Positions 11,268-22,610 of a stretch of DNA of 64,000 nt are shown in pieces. Numbering within the stretch: the first letter of the stretch is position 1; the number at the start of each line of letters is the position of its first letter. The notes below the pieces were generated by a model. It ran no database searches. It saw only the letters and a list, made by a program, of their open reading frames with translations, and was not told the origin of the DNA. Position numbers and translations under genes: made by a program. Source of the stretch: Dactylonectria macrodidyma (lineage: Eukaryota; Ascomycota; Sordariomycetes; Hypocreales; Nectriaceae); assembly GCA_020744425.1 (NCBI GenBank), contig JAGMUV010000021.1, positions 620,001-684,000 of the forward strand, in the 5' to 3' direction.

Positions 11268-14200
11268 ATGGGCGTTGCTGATACGGAAGCCTCTTCCTGG
11301 GCCAAGCTCAACGGGCCTAGTGATTGGAAACACTGGATAGCCAGCATCCGGAAATCGGCTACTACGAAGGACGTCTGGGACTTCATTGACCCTTTTAAGG
11401 AAAACAAGAAGTCCCTAGCCCGACCGGTCTTTCCTACAGCTGCAGACATCAAGCCTGATGCGACTAGGCTGTCTGAGCTGACCCCAGACCAAAGGATTGA
11501 CCTTAATGGCCTTGAGAAACAGTATCTCGAAAACGTCCGAATCTACGAAAAACGCCAAAAGGCCCTATCCGCTATCCAAGACCGGATCATCCTGACCGTC
11601 GGCAACTATCGAGATGTCATCGACGATGAAGATGACGTTGCAAAGGAACTAGCCCTCCTACGGGCCCGGATCCAGCCAGCTACCTGGTTCCATGAAAGAG
11701 AAGTCCTTGACCGATATCGAACAGCCCTCAAGGGGCCCGGCCGGACTAAGACTAAGGACTGGGTCACAAGCTGGCAGAAGGTCCTTACGGAAGCCCGTAA
11801 TCTAGGCCTTCCTGACTCCAAGGGTCTCAGACCAACCCTAGACTTCCTAGAAGCTGTCAGACCGATGGACCTCACCTTCGCCGATATCTGGATGAATAAG
11901 ATCCAATATAAGGCATCAAAGGGCAAGAAAGACTGGGAAGCTAAGATCCCGGACGGTATTGAGATCAGCGAGCTGTTCGAAAAACAGGCTACAGAGACGA
12001 AGGCACCGAAAGGGTCCTTTTCCACGTTCCAGAAAACCGGCTCTTCTAAGCCTGCCGGATCTAACGGATCCGAGGGACCAAAGACCCCCTGCCTCTGTGG
12101 CAAACAGCATTTCTATTCAAAATGCCCTTACCTAGTTACTTCTATCCGCCCGGCCGGATGGAAGCCTAACCAAGACATAGAATTCCAGATCAATCAACAG
12201 CTCGAAGACCCTGCTACGAAACAACGGGTAGATCGAGCTCTGCAGAGACAGAAGCCTAGGGATACCCAGCCAGGGGCCCCAAAGGCCACTACAGACAACA
12301 GGGATGAAGGCTACATCAAGGGCAGCTCCTTTGCCGGCCTTTCCCTTCAGACCACACAGCCGCCGGACCAACAGCAAGGTCAGCAGCTAGGTCGGCAACC
12401 GGAACAGCAGCCGGCTCTAACGATCCTATCTACGGCTTCCGTCATAACCGTTCCAGGGAGGGTTTATCCGCTCAGGGACTCCTTTATCCTTGATTCCGGG
12501 TCAGACACACACATCTGTAATAACCTCTTACGCTTTTCATCCTATCAGCCCTCTAGGAACCCCGAGCCTATCTTTGCAGGCGGATCCGAGCTGCAAATCC
12601 TAGGCTACGGTCAGGTCAACCTACGGCTTGAAGACGGGCTCTTCCAGCTCAGACGGGCAGCCTATATCCCGGGTTTCCACACGAACGTTGTCTCGCTAGA
12701 TCTTATGATCCTAGCCGGATACAACTGGAACCCGAAAACAGGGGCCGTCTTCCAAGGGATAGAGACTATCTTCTATACCCGACGGTACCATCGCCAACAA
12801 GTCATCGAATTCAACGAGGTCAGACCGATCTCGGCCACAGCAGCCGCCGCAGCCTCTGCCGACCAAGGCAGACCAACGGGCCTGCTAGCAGCAGCCGCAG
12901 CCTCTTCCAAAGACCCTAGGGCGCCTCAGACAGCCGAATCCATCCTCTGGCACCAACGTCTAGGCCACTTGAACGCCCGGGCTCTTGAACATCTTACGGA
13001 TCAGACCCTAGGGGTCCGTATCAAGGGACCTATCGCAATAGACTGCGAAGCCTGCTCCCTTGCCAAGGCTAGCAGACAGGTCTCCCGACGAAGCCCGCAG
13101 ACAATAGCTCCGAGACCCTATTGGAGGGTCTACATCGACCTCTTTAGCTTCCACACAAGCTATGACGGAAAACAGGCTGCCTTGCTGATCAAAGATGAAT
13201 ACACAGGCCTAATCCACATCTATCTTCTATCCGATCAGACACAGGATTCAGTCCTAGGGGCCCTACAGGCCTTCGTATCCTACATCCGGACACAATACGG
13301 GCTCCGGATCTGCCGGATCCATAGGGACAACGACAGGGCCCTAGGCATCCGATCGATCAATTGGATGACTGACGAAGGGATCGAGGACGAACCCTCGAGC
13401 CCTCACAACCCGGCTCAGAACGGCCCTGCCGAACGATCTGGGGGGGTAATAGCTCCTAAGAACAGGTCTATGTTACTAGGGTCTAACCTGCCGCCCGATC
13501 TCTGGTCCGAGGGTTGGAAAACAGCTGTCTTCCTATATAACAGATCGCCCCAACAGGCCCGAGACTGGAAGACCCCCTTAGGGCTGCTAATTTCCTGGCT
13601 TCAAGACCAAGGAAAGGACACCGGATTCGTCTCCAGACAGCCGGATCTAACGCACCTTAGGGCCTTCGGCTGCCGGGCCTATCCAATGACTACGGAAGCT
13701 TTGAAGAGCACTCAAAAACGGGACCTAAAGACAGCCGCCCACGCAGAAATCGGCTACCTAGTTGGATACGATTCGAACAACATCTTCAGGATCTGGATCC
13801 CGGAAAGGTCAGAGGTCCGGAGGGTCAGGGACGTCACATTCGACGAGAAAACCTTCTATGATCCTAAGAACCACCCAATCCCTCAGCCAATTCGACAGCC
13901 TAGGGTGCGGTTCCTGCTTCCAGCCCACATTGACAGCGATAGTGATGAAGACGAGGAAATCAGGTCAACGATCGAGGTAGCCCTCGATGACCCTGATCAG
14001 CACGAACAGCCCGATCAACATGACCTCGATAGGTCAGACGGACCCGAAGACACGGACCCGGACGACGCTACGGACCGTACCGAAGCCACACCCGATCTAG
14101 CTAATCCGGACAGTCCGGGCAGCCCGGATCCGGAAGACCTAGCGTTCCAAGATCTAGATCTCAACGAGCAGGAAGACAAGGACTCTGACGACGACGATGA

Positions 14201-16202
14201 CGAAGATCCCTATCTTCCGACCCCACAGACAACGGCACCGCCATCCGAAAGCCCGGATCCTCCATTTTCTACGCCGCCGGAACAGCCCGGCAGCCCAACT
14301 AGCAGGCAACCTAGCCCGGAGCCGACACAGACGTCAGAGCCGGCTAGACGAGGGGGCCCACGAGGACCGCGAAGACCGTGGCCTGCTGCGTCTCGAGCCT
14401 CAGACCGCATCAGGGGCCAAGGAACCGGCCCAGCAGACGAACCAGCTATCGATCCAATCCGAAAGGCTAGCTTTTTCAGCAGCTTCTTCAACGGAAGGGA
14501 AGAAAAGCTCCACAGACGGAACCTTCCGCCGGAACCTAGGACTTTCAAAGAGCTAGAAAATCACCCCTTTGGCCGCCAATTCAAGCAGGCCTGCGAGATC
14601 CAGATGAGAGACCTGTGGGGTCAAGGGACCTTTGAGGCTGTTCTATCCGAACAGGCCAAAAAGACCCCTATCCCGACGACCTGGGTCTTTAAATACAAGA
14701 CGGATAAGCATGGGTTCCTTACGAAGTTCAAGGCCCGGCTCTGTGTCCGAGGGGATCTTCAGCCCCTTGACGACAAAGAGACCTATGCAGCAACCTTAGC
14801 AGGAAGGTCCTTCCGGGTCCTTATGGCTATAGCAGCTAAATTCCAGCTAGAGGCTAGGCAGCTAGACGCAATCAACGCCTTCACCAACAGCCCACTAGAC
14901 GAAGAAGTCTACATCCGCTGCCCGGATGGATTCAAACGGCACGGATGGAGTCTACGGCTACGAAAGGCCCTATACGGGCTACGCAGATCACCCTTACTGT
15001 GGCAACGAGACCTCCTTCAGACCTTCCAGCAGCTAGGTCTGCAGCAGTGTGCAGAAGACCCTTGTATCTGCAACAACAGCTGGCTGACCGTCTTCTTCTA
15101 CGTTGACGATATCGTCTTGCTATATCGAACAAAGGATCAGCTAGCTGCTGAGACCCTGATCAATAGGCTCAAACAGCGGTATCAGATGCAGGACCTTGGG
15201 GACCTTTCCTGGTTCCTAGGGATCCGAATTCTAAGGGATAAGCTAGCTAAGAAGCTGTGGCTCTGTCAGGACTCATACATCGAGAAAACAGCTGCCCGCT
15301 TTAAGGTCAAGCTAACCGACGATTTCAAAGGAAACCCTCTACCAACCAACGACCTACGGAAAAACCCGTATCAAGCCCAGCAGGACCAGGTGATCCTATT
15401 CCAGCAGAAAGTCGGATCGATCAACTACATCGCAGTCATCAGCCGGCCTGACGTAGCTAAGGCCGCAGCCCGGCTAGCAGAACACTTACTCAATCCAACG
15501 GAAGACCATCACCGGATCGCAGATAGGGTCATCATCTACCTCTACGCAACCCGATATCTAGCTATCCAATTCAGCGGTCAAAGCTCTCAAATACCGATCA
15601 TTCAAATCGCAATTCCAATAGCCGGATCAGCAGCCGGATCAGCAGCCGCCCCGGGCCCGGCCGATCAGACGGATCAGGACCTCGAATTCCTAGTTGCATC
15701 AGACGCAGCCTTCGCAGACGACCCGAAGACCCGGAAATCGTCCCAAGGGATGATCATGACTCTGTTCGGCGGACCTATTAGCTGGAAAGCCGGGAAACAG
15801 GATACAGTTACAACTTCATCTACAGAAGCAGAGCTCCTTGCTTTCACACACACAGCTAAGGAAGCCCTAGCTACCCAACGGCTATTCCAACAGCTAGACC
15901 TTCAGCTAGACCAACAGCTAGTCATTCAGTGTGACAACCAACAGACGATCCGGCTCATCACTCTGCAGATCCCGCGGATCCGAACAGCCCTACGGCACGT
16001 TGATATCCACAGCTGTTGGGCCCGGCAGTCCTACTTCAATGGATTATTTCAAGTCAAATACACGAAAACAGCAGAGATGCTAGCAGACGGTCTGACCAAG
16101 CCCCTGCCTGGTCAGAAATTCGAACTCTTCGTCAGACAGCTAGGACTTATTGATATCAGGAGTCTAATCGAGACACAGATCGAGACAGATGACGAGGGCT
16201 AG
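11268..16202 (+). CDS. Copia Gag-Pol polyprotein
   Basis: A single uninterrupted frame of 1644 residues. Gag region with a short zinc-knuckle-like motif CLCGKQHFYSKC near residue 275; aspartic protease FILDSGSDTH near 405; GAG-pre-integrase WHQRLGHLNARALEHL near 561; integrase core with D in RVYIDLF (about 621), D in IHRDND (about 684) and E in NGPAERSG (about 718); an acidic, Pro-rich linker; reverse transcriptase with FYVDDIVLL near 1276; RNase H with VASDAAFADD near 1476 and SSTEAELLAF near 1520. The order PR-IN-RT-RH defines Copia. No frameshift or stop was found, so the protein could be functional. It makes virus-like particles and cDNA of the element and integrates it. Confidence 0.97.
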   Translation: MGVADTEASSWAKLNGPSDWKHWIASIRKSATTKDVWDFIDPFKENKKSLARPVFPTAADIKPDATRLSELTPDQRIDLNGLEKQYLENVRIYEKRQKALSAIQDRIILTVGNYRDVIDDEDDVAKELALLRARIQPATWFHEREVLDRYRTALKGPGRTKTKDWVTSWQKVLTEARNLGLPDSKGLRPTLDFLEAVRPMDLTFADIWMNKIQYKASKGKKDWEAKIPDGIEISELFEKQATETKAPKGSFSTFQKTGSSKPAGSNGSEGPKTPCLCGKQHFYSKCPYLVTSIRPAGWKPNQDIEFQINQQLEDPATKQRVDRALQRQKPRDTQPGAPKATTDNRDEGYIKGSSFAGLSLQTTQPPDQQQGQQLGRQPEQQPALTILSTASVITVPGRVYPLRDSFILDSGSDTHICNNLLRFSSYQPSRNPEPIFAGGSELQILGYGQVNLRLEDGLFQLRRAAYIPGFHTNVVSLDLMILAGYNWNPKTGAVFQGIETIFYTRRYHRQQVIEFNEVRPISATAAAAASADQGRPTGLLAAAAASSKDPRAPQTAESILWHQRLGHLNARALEHLTDQTLGVRIKGPIAIDCEACSLAKASRQVSRRSPQTIAPRPYWRVYIDLFSFHTSYDGKQAALLIKDEYTGLIHIYLLSDQTQDSVLGALQAFVSYIRTQYGLRICRIHRDNDRALGIRSINWMTDEGIEDEPSSPHNPAQNGPAERSGGVIAPKNRSMLLGSNLPPDLWSEGWKTAVFLYNRSPQQARDWKTPLGLLISWLQDQGKDTGFVSRQPDLTHLRAFGCRAYPMTTEALKSTQKRDLKTAAHAEIGYLVGYDSNNIFRIWIPERSEVRRVRDVTFDEKTFYDPKNHPIPQPIRQPRVRFLLPAHIDSDSDEDEEIRSTIEVALDDPDQHEQPDQHDLDRSDGPEDTDPDDATDRTEATPDLANPDSPGSPDPEDLAFQDLDLNEQEDKDSDDDDDEDPYLPTPQTTAPPSESPDPPFSTPPEQPGSPTSRQPSPEPTQTSEPARRGGPRGPRRPWPAASRASDRIRGQGTGPADEPAIDPIRKASFFSSFFNGREEKLHRRNLPPEPRTFKELENHPFGRQFKQACEIQMRDLWGQGTFEAVLSEQAKKTPIPTTWVFKYKTDKHGFLTKFKARLCVRGDLQPLDDKETYAATLAGRSFRVLMAIAAKFQLEARQLDAINAFTNSPLDEEVYIRCPDGFKRHGWSLRLRKALYGLRRSPLLWQRDLLQTFQQLGLQQCAEDPCICNNSWLTVFFYVDDIVLLYRTKDQLAAETLINRLKQRYQMQDLGDLSWFLGIRILRDKLAKKLWLCQDSYIEKTAARFKVKLTDDFKGNPLPTNDLRKNPYQAQQDQVILFQQKVGSINYIAVISRPDVAKAAARLAEHLLNPTEDHHRIADRVIIYLYATRYLAIQFSGQSSQIPIIQIAIPIAGSAAGSAAAPGPADQTDQDLEFLVASDAAFADDPKTRKSSQGMIMTLFGGPISWKAGKQDTVTTSSTEAELLAFTHTAKEALATQRLFQQLDLQLDQQLVIQCDNQQTIRLITLQIPRIRTALRHVDIHSCWARQSYFNGLFQVKYTKTAEMLADGLTKPLPGQKFELFVRQLGLIDIRSLIETQIETDDEG

Positions 16203-16340
16203 CAGAGCCCGATTTCCTTCTATCAGTCTTTTCCTTCAATTTCCTATCCCTATTTTCCTAGCCTACGCAACAACCGTCCTTCCAACAAGGGCCATTTTCC
16301 TATATTTCCTATCTATTCAGTTTGAATCCCCATTCAACCT

Positions 16341-16349
16341 GGGGGGGTA
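16341..16349 (+). promoter_or_regulatory. Copia polypurine tract
   Basis: A run gggggggta immediately before the right LTR, in the position where plus-strand DNA synthesis is primed. Confidence 0.6.
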
Positions 16350-16600
16350 TGTCACATCTATCAACTGTTGAGACTGAAGATAAAGTCTCAAAGGCTCGGA
16401 TCTCTAATAAACCGGTCTCAAAGACCCGGCTTCCTAACAAGCCGGTCTCGAAGACCCGGATCCCTTGGGATCCGGTCTACCGAGAACCTTATCATAGCTA
16501 TGAGGGCAACCTACAAATAGGTCTGCCGCGAGCCCTCAGTTAGATAGAAATCAAGAGCTTCTACTTACATCACAATGCACCCTTCCTATCAGATGCAACA
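16350..16600 (+). repeat. Copia right LTR
   Basis: 251 bp, identical by eye to the left LTR, from tgtcacatctatc to gatgcaaca. A frame of about 70 codons inside it (HLSTVETEDKVSK...) is the same in both LTRs and is not a gene. Confidence 0.95.
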
Positions 16601-18441
16601 TGTCGCTGCTTTCACTAGGCGGTTAGGTAAAGTGAGACCACATTTTAACGTCAGTGGCTTTGAGAGTTGCTCCATTTTGAGTATCGTGCTTTCGAGTTCA
16701 CTCGCTCGAGTGAAGAAAAATACCTTTTTGTGAGGAGCAGAGAAGTAGCAGCGCGAGTCCTGTATATATACCAACTCCATCTTAAGTGTAAAGTTCATCA
16801 AGCAACCGCAATATGCCTTTTGAAGGAGGCTTGTGGATGCAATCGTGAGTGGATCATGTTTAGAACAAGGCCGATACAAGGCCATTGGAGTTAGTGGTGT
16901 GGAAAAAACTGGTTACGCCTCGGTACTTTAATTTGATTCGGAGGAATTGCTACGCCCAACGGATGCGGCCAGCAAAATGACGGATAGCATTAGACCTGGA
17001 ATATGCGGCTACGATAAACATGAGCGGTATATTGAAGAAGCAGTTGGGTGAAACAATCCAGGGACGTGCGTTCGGGACCCAAGTCAGTCACCGATCCACG
17101 GCTAAAGATTGTGGGCCTATAAACACATGGTGCTGTTAGTTCGGGTTTAGATTGCGAAACTGGTGTGTTCGGACCAATTAATGTCCCATGGGTCCACCCT
17201 CCACACCCCTAATAATATCCTTGCGATGTTCTTGGACTACATGGTGCATGACAAAGCTCGCCGCCTGTTAGTGACTTGTGCTGATACAGCTCCGGAACTA
17301 TCACTGCACATGGGTATATATAATCATCCCGGAACTCCGCCCCACACAAGCGGAGCGACCGCAAAGGATCGCATCCTGAGGCATGGAGCAAGAATAATTC
17401 TGTGATCGGCGCAACCATAAGCCGAGGTGTTCCCCCTCCCCGGAATGGGTACCATTGTTCTCCATAAAACGTTCCCTTGTTGGAGCGTGTCCTTATCCAG
17501 GAGTCGTTTTGTCGTACCTTATCGACATCCGCCTCTCGACAGAGCAGTCGATAGCTCCCGTTTGCCTTTGAATTGACTCCCGGACATGTCACTCCCGGAT
17601 CTTTAAGGGCTTCGTTTACGCTTGCTGACGAACTGTTCCTGCATTAGAGCGTACCTCTGTAGCTCTTCCAGTCACCGACTACCTAACTTGATTTTTTTGG
17701 GACTTTTCATATCAGTCGTGCAGGCATACCAAGCGTATCCAACACCCCACTCACGGTCCGTAACTGCCGAGTACCTCGACTTTATCAGTAAAACCCAGAG
17801 GAATTAAGCATAGTTTGGCAGCGATTGTCGGCGGGAACCCGGCGTGCTGGATGTTCCAGGTGGGGGTTGGTCGGTCCCGACGGAGCTTGGTCGTTCCAAT
17901 AATCCGATCATCTTTTTGCTCCGGAGTCGAAGAGAGCTCCGAGGCTCAAATCGTGGAGCGTTCGGCATCACATGGGATATGTGCAAACGGTTTGTTCATT
18001 GGTACTGAACTAGCGAAATGGAACCGGCAAAAGCGATCTGTTCGGAGCTGTTGGAAGACGGTGGGAGTTCAGCCCCAGCCATGTGTCGACTTTCCGTTGC
18101 AAGGTTACATACGGAGTACAGAATAGGAACTAGGCTATGTCTTTATTTGTACTAGCTTACGAGATGGTTAGCTTGAGAGATCTCCCTAATCTCCCGAGCC
18201 TCCGTGCCGCCCCCGCCTAACCGCATACTAAGTTCGGACAGCCAGATAGAATATGTACGTGTCGTAATTAGAGACAGTTGCCGGTATAGATGTTCACTAC
18301 CCCAAACCCCTCCATCACACAAGTCACAGGTTAGCCGAGCTAAGCACATGCATCGTTATTCTAGTTATAGCTCTTCCCCGCATTTCAATTCGCGCTCAAC
18401 TATGTAAGACCGAATGTGACTACGGGCATTGACTGCTGTGG
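16601..18441. other. Intergenic stretch without a supported gene
   Basis: No frame here has recognisable domains or a convincing exon structure. A TATA-like gggtatatataatc at about 17311-17324 precedes an ATG at 17383 whose frame stops after four codons, so it may be a decayed promoter and gene start. Confidence 0.5.
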
Positions 18442-18450
18442 GTATATATA
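18442..18450 (+). promoter_or_regulatory. Putative TATA element of the P450 gene
   Basis: gtatatata lies about 65 bp upstream of the P450 start codon at 18512, a usual distance for a fungal TATA element with a short leader. Confidence 0.5.
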
Positions 18451-18511
18451 CTTACTGGACAAAGCCAAGACGACATTCTCAACTTCACATCGCGATATAC
18501 GTATTGCAAAA

Positions 18512-20251
18512 ATGGTCTCCCATATTCTGACATTGCAAGCTGCTACATTCTTTGCAACAGCCTTGTCGCTGCTTGCGCTGAGATTCTCACCAGAGCTTCT
18601 AGGATTCCGAAGCTCTGTCTCTCTAGTACTAGCCATATTCCTTTTCCATTACACCTTTTTGGGTCTTTACTCCCTTGTTATATATCCTTGCTTTCTCAAC
18701 CCCCTGCGACACCTGCCGGGCCCAAAGGTCAGTTAGATCGACGTTGAAAGGAATTTATGGTGACTGGAGTATTGATCATTCCAGGTAGCAATTACCTTAC
18801 TGGGTCAATCAATCATTGAGACGCATAAGGGGCCCGGCAAAGGATTCATGGACCTCATGGAACAATACCCAGATAACGACCTGCTGTTAATCGACATCTT
18901 CCGGAGCCACGTTTTGGTAGCGAAACCAGAGCTTTTAGCCGAACTGTTCGTCCGCCGGCCCTATGACTTTGTCAAACCTCCTCGGTCTTCTGGATTCCTC
19001 AAGCAATTCTTAGGAAGAGGCTTGGTCATCGTCGAAGGCGACGAACACAAATTCTTACGAAAGAACTCGTTGCCTGCATTTAGTTTCCGGCACATCAAAA
19101 ACTTATACCCTATGATGTGGAAGAAGTCCATCACTTTCACCAAGAGATTGAGATCAGAAGTCACCGATGACCATGGCCAAGGGAGCGATACACCCGTTGA
19201 TCTCAATATTTGGGCGAGCAAGGTCACTCTTGATATCATTGGAGTTGCTGGGCTCGGCCATGAGTTCAACTCAGTTCACAATGCAAACGATCCCCTCGCT
19301 CAGGCTTACACAGAACTACTCGATCCAAGTAAGGAGAGGTCTATCTACTTCCTAATGTGTTCGCTCTTCGGTGTACGCTTTGTTCAGCATCTACCGTGGA
19401 GGTTGAATCAAGTCTTCGAGAAACTTAGGATTTCGCTAGTAGACATATGTGAGCGTATGATGCAAGAGAAGCGTGTTGCAATGGAAAAGATTTCCGATGA
19501 TCATGTTGATATATTATCCATGTTGATGAAGTCCAACAACCTCTCCGACACTGAGTTGAAGGATCAACTCCTCACCTACCTGGCTGCTGGGTAAGCTTTC
19601 TCTCGTTGGCACGATAATGAGATATTGATAGCTAATGTAAGCAGCCATGAGACCACCTCTTCGTCGTTAAGTTGGGCCTGTTACCTCCTATCAAAACATC
19701 AAGACGTACAGGCTGCTCTACGGGAGGAAGTTCAGAGGAATCTAACTCTGGACCCTTCTGGAGAGCCTCTTGTTGATATTGCTAGCACCCTTGAGCGGCT
19801 ACCGTACCTCAATGGAGTCATTAATGAGGCTCTCCGCTTGTATCCCACGGTTCCCTTGACTCTTCGAGAAGCGATCCGTAATACATCCCTAGGACACTAC
19901 AAGATTCCTAAAGGAACATTGATCATTGTATCATCGTGGGCAATCAACCGTTCACCCCTCATTTGGGGTCCTGATAGTACGGCCTTCACTCCTGAGCGGT
20001 GGATCTCGGATGGACATAAGCCGAATCAAACTGGGGGCGCTAGCAGTAACTATCAATTCCTCACCTTTTTGCATGGGCCGCGAAGCTGTATAGGCCAGGG
20101 CTTCGCTCGGGCCGAGTTGCGCTGCCTCTTGGCAGCCATGATAACCTCGTTTTCGTGGGAACTAGCAATGCCGGACCATGAAGTGGTCCCTGGAGGTACT
20201 ATTACAATTAAACCGGCAAATGGGATGTACCTTAGAGTAAAGAGACTCTAA
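18512..20251 (+). CDS. Cytochrome P450 monooxygenase (three exons)
   Basis: Exons 18512-18727, 18785-19590 and 19645-20251, with introns of 57 and 54 bp, give a 542-residue protein, normal for microsomal fungal P450s. The N-terminus has hydrophobic membrane segments followed by the proline-rich hinge LRHLPGPK. Helix I oxygen-binding motif AAGHETTSS spans the second intron (the join makes GGC CAT GAG). ExxR is E402-A-L-R405, the FTPERW motif follows, and the heme loop FLHGPRSCIGQG holds the ligand Cys489. All essential residues are present, so the enzyme should bind heme and, with P450 reductase, hydroxylate or oxidise an unknown substrate. I cannot assign a CYP family. It is flanked by a Copia element and a LINE fossil and sits about 1.9 kb from the SnoaL-like gene, a plausible partner in a metabolite pathway (inference). 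Confidence 0.95.
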
Positions 20252-20757
20252 TCCGCAAAATAGGTCTGCCACGACGCTTTAACTCTAAGTTAATAGCCAG
20301 AATTAAGGATAGATTGACTGAGCTTTTATTGATGGATTATACTCCGATAAGATGTAAAAACTCGTTGAATAAACTCTTAAGTGACTTGTGGGGTTATGCA
20401 TATAGTGCTTAGGATCGTCAGGGCGCGTATCAGATGGCCTATCATGTTGTGGAACGAGCCCTCCCGCGACTACCAAATGCCTTGCTAAGCCGGTGTTGAG
20501 ACGGGATTCACTTGTCGAAGCATCAAGACGGCCTTGAAAAAAGGGTAAATCCTTCCGAGCTAAAAGCGAACTTTGAGGGAACTTTAGGGACAGGCTGAGG
20601 GAATGTTCCCGTGAGCAACCATTTGGTATGGACCACAGAATAGACGCTATTCAAGTGGTTTTCATCGCGTTTCTGCAACTGACGAGATCACTCAGCCAGT
20701 ATCCGTCCTGCCAGAGCTCTTACTAGGGAGGGTTGAAGAAGCCAGATACTGAGTCAA

Positions 20758-21215
20758 GTGTTACAACGAAGACGCCAGGCATGAAGTGTTGGATCTCCTG
20801 GTAGAAACTCAGGAAAACAGCGGCTTTGTAGCCAACATACAAGGTAGGACGCTTTTAGGAAAGGGTGTACATGATCTATATAGGTACTCCACCCTTCGAT
20901 TTAGTCGCAACGAATCCGTAGCACCTACACGTAACCAAAGCCATCGTGCCGTCTCTGTCGTACCATGAGCTCACCATGCATTCCAAGATTTACGACGCGT
21001 TACCACTCAAATGGACGTAAGCTCAACATAGAGAGGCCATCCTACTCGGAGACTTGAATGGCCGGGAACATGCCGACAAGCGAGTCAAGGACTAAGCGCT
21101 CATCAGCTCCTCACTATTATTCAGGAATTTCAGATACAACACGTTGCAGCGCCTGGACCCCCGACGGATTGGCGAGGGCAAAGAGACAGCCATTGATCTC
21201 ACTTTTACATCCAGG
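20758..21215 (+). pseudogene. Fossil of a LINE-type endonuclease (EEP fold)
   Basis: Broken frames resemble the apurinic-type endonuclease of Tad-like LINEs. EVLDLLVETQENSGFVANIQ (about 20785-20844) fits the start of the domain. AILLGDLNGREHADKR (about 21037-21084) carries the GDLN catalytic motif, and GKETAIDLTFTSR (about 21175-21213) the conserved IDLTF motif, but in another frame. Stops and frameshifts separate the parts; no reverse transcriptase remains. The rest of 20252-22109 shows no gene. Confidence 0.55.
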
Positions 21216-22109
21216 TCAGCTGAACCCTTCTACAAAAGGATCCTACCCTTCGACTCCTCCTCTGCCGCCTTTCGAACCACAAAACCGAACCCCTCAGCAT
21301 GATGGCGGTATCCTCAAGTCGAATATAAAGGGATCTTACGCGGTGACGGTGTCTTGCAACGCTACCAGAAAACGAACCCCTAGATGGCTGGCTAAACCTG
21401 TATTGAGGAGCGCAAACGTACGGGCGAAGCCCGTGTCGTCATCTCGCCCGTCACCGATGACATATGCTCCGGCGTGAAGGCATGGGTCTGTACGGTTGGG
21501 ATGACGTCTACTTCGATGCCAATGTCACGTCCACCGCTCACCTCGGAGCTCGGTACTGAGCCAACTAGTCGAACCTATTTACACGTGCAAAGACAGGGCC
21601 CACGGCCCATTATCACCGACTTGTGTACTGGGACCCTCTGATGTGGGCCAAATATGACGTGTATTTCCATCGCTTCTATGGAACCCGGGAAAAATAGTCG
21701 ATGCCCCACAGTCTCTAATGTTGCCATGTATTTACTATGTGACACGGTCGATCCGGGTGGAATCCGGTTGCTACTACAGCTACCCCTCTCCCCCGGGCCC
21801 GGTCTTCTCCGTCGGCTTGAATATAAGCCCGACTTGAGGGATCAATCTCTACCTTAAACAGTCTCAGTCTTCTGCGTCACGATGTGGTAGAACGTTTGTC
21901 ATTCTAAGGTCCTATAGCTGTGGGCTTGGGTATTTGGCTAATTATATCGTTGTTTTTGCTGTAAGCTTTTTTTTCGTCTTCTTTTTTACTGATTAATGTT
22001 TGGCCCCTCCGGATATGGATGCTACGAAAGCCGCTTACCTCGTCAATAGACCGTCATTTCCGTCCCCCTCTTTCCTGAAAGCCAATAAACACGACAAACA
22101 CAAGGCAAT

Positions 22110-22610
22110 ATGGACGTTTCTCCTGACGTAGCGGCGAGAATAATCAAGAAGAAAGCGATGTATGGCCGCTGCATCGACACAAAGGAATGGGATAAGCTTG
22201 ACCAGGTCATGCTACCCGATGCGCAGCTCAGTTTCAGAAATGCCGACGGATCCCCATTGACTGTTGGAAATACATGCTTAGTCTTTCCGTCTGCAGGATC
22301 GTTCGCGACTTTCTTCAAAAGGTTCTTTGCGAAAGCGCAGACTCTCCATATGTTCTCCCTTGGAGAGCTCGAACAGACAGGGCCAGACGAAGTTAAGGCA
22401 ATCTGGGGTATGGAAGATGAGATTATTCTCCGCGGGTCGGCTGGTTTCGTTGAGATTAGAGGAGGAGGCTATTATCACGAAATTTGGACGCGAAAGGACG
22501 CGGACTGGTTCTTGAAATCGCTGAACTTGTATAGAACATACACGAAAACGAGTTTAGTAGCAAAGATCCTCGCCGCACTACAAAAATATCTAGGCTTTGC
22601 TTTCTATTAG
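22110..22610 (+). CDS. SnoaL-like / NTF2-fold protein
   Basis: A single-exon 166-residue protein. The pattern MDVSPDVAARIIKKKAMYGR, CIDTKEWDKLDQVMLPDAQL, a central WGMEDEI and YYHEIWTRKDADWFLKSLN near the end is that of the SnoaL-like family (NTF2 cone fold), which includes polyketide cyclases, dehydratases and small isomerases. The length is normal for the family. The C-terminus ends with a hydrophobic helix (SLVAKILAALQKYLGFAFY). The catalytic role cannot be read from sequence. It lies 1.9 kb downstream of the P450, which would fit a shared pathway, but no backbone enzyme is next to them. Confidence 0.8.
   Translation: MDVSPDVAARIIKKKAMYGRCIDTKEWDKLDQVMLPDAQLSFRNADGSPLTVGNTCLVFPSAGSFATFFKRFFAKAQTLHMFSLGELEQTGPDEVKAIWGMEDEIILRGSAGFVEIRGGGYYHEIWTRKDADWFLKSLNLYRTYTKTSLVAKILAALQKYLGFAFY

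Larger units (their letters stand above)
10835..16600 (+). mobile_element. Full-length Ty1/Copia LTR retrotransposon
   Basis: 5766 bp bounded by two 251-bp LTRs that read identical by eye, with one 1644-codon Gag-Pol frame, a half-tRNA-type primer site and a short purine tract before the right LTR. The identical LTRs and unbroken frame point to recent insertion and possible activity. The 5 bp flanking the LTRs (ggatg and tgtcg) do not match, so no target duplication is seen. Confidence 0.95.

Noticed and set aside
16322..16543. Open frame in the right Copia LTR and its twin fused to the Helitron frame
   Set aside because: Identical LTR sequence by definition; no domain and no independent start context.
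17209..17592. 127-codon minus frame and the TATA-like box at 17311
   Set aside because: No domain similarity or splice support; the downstream ATG frame stops after four codons.
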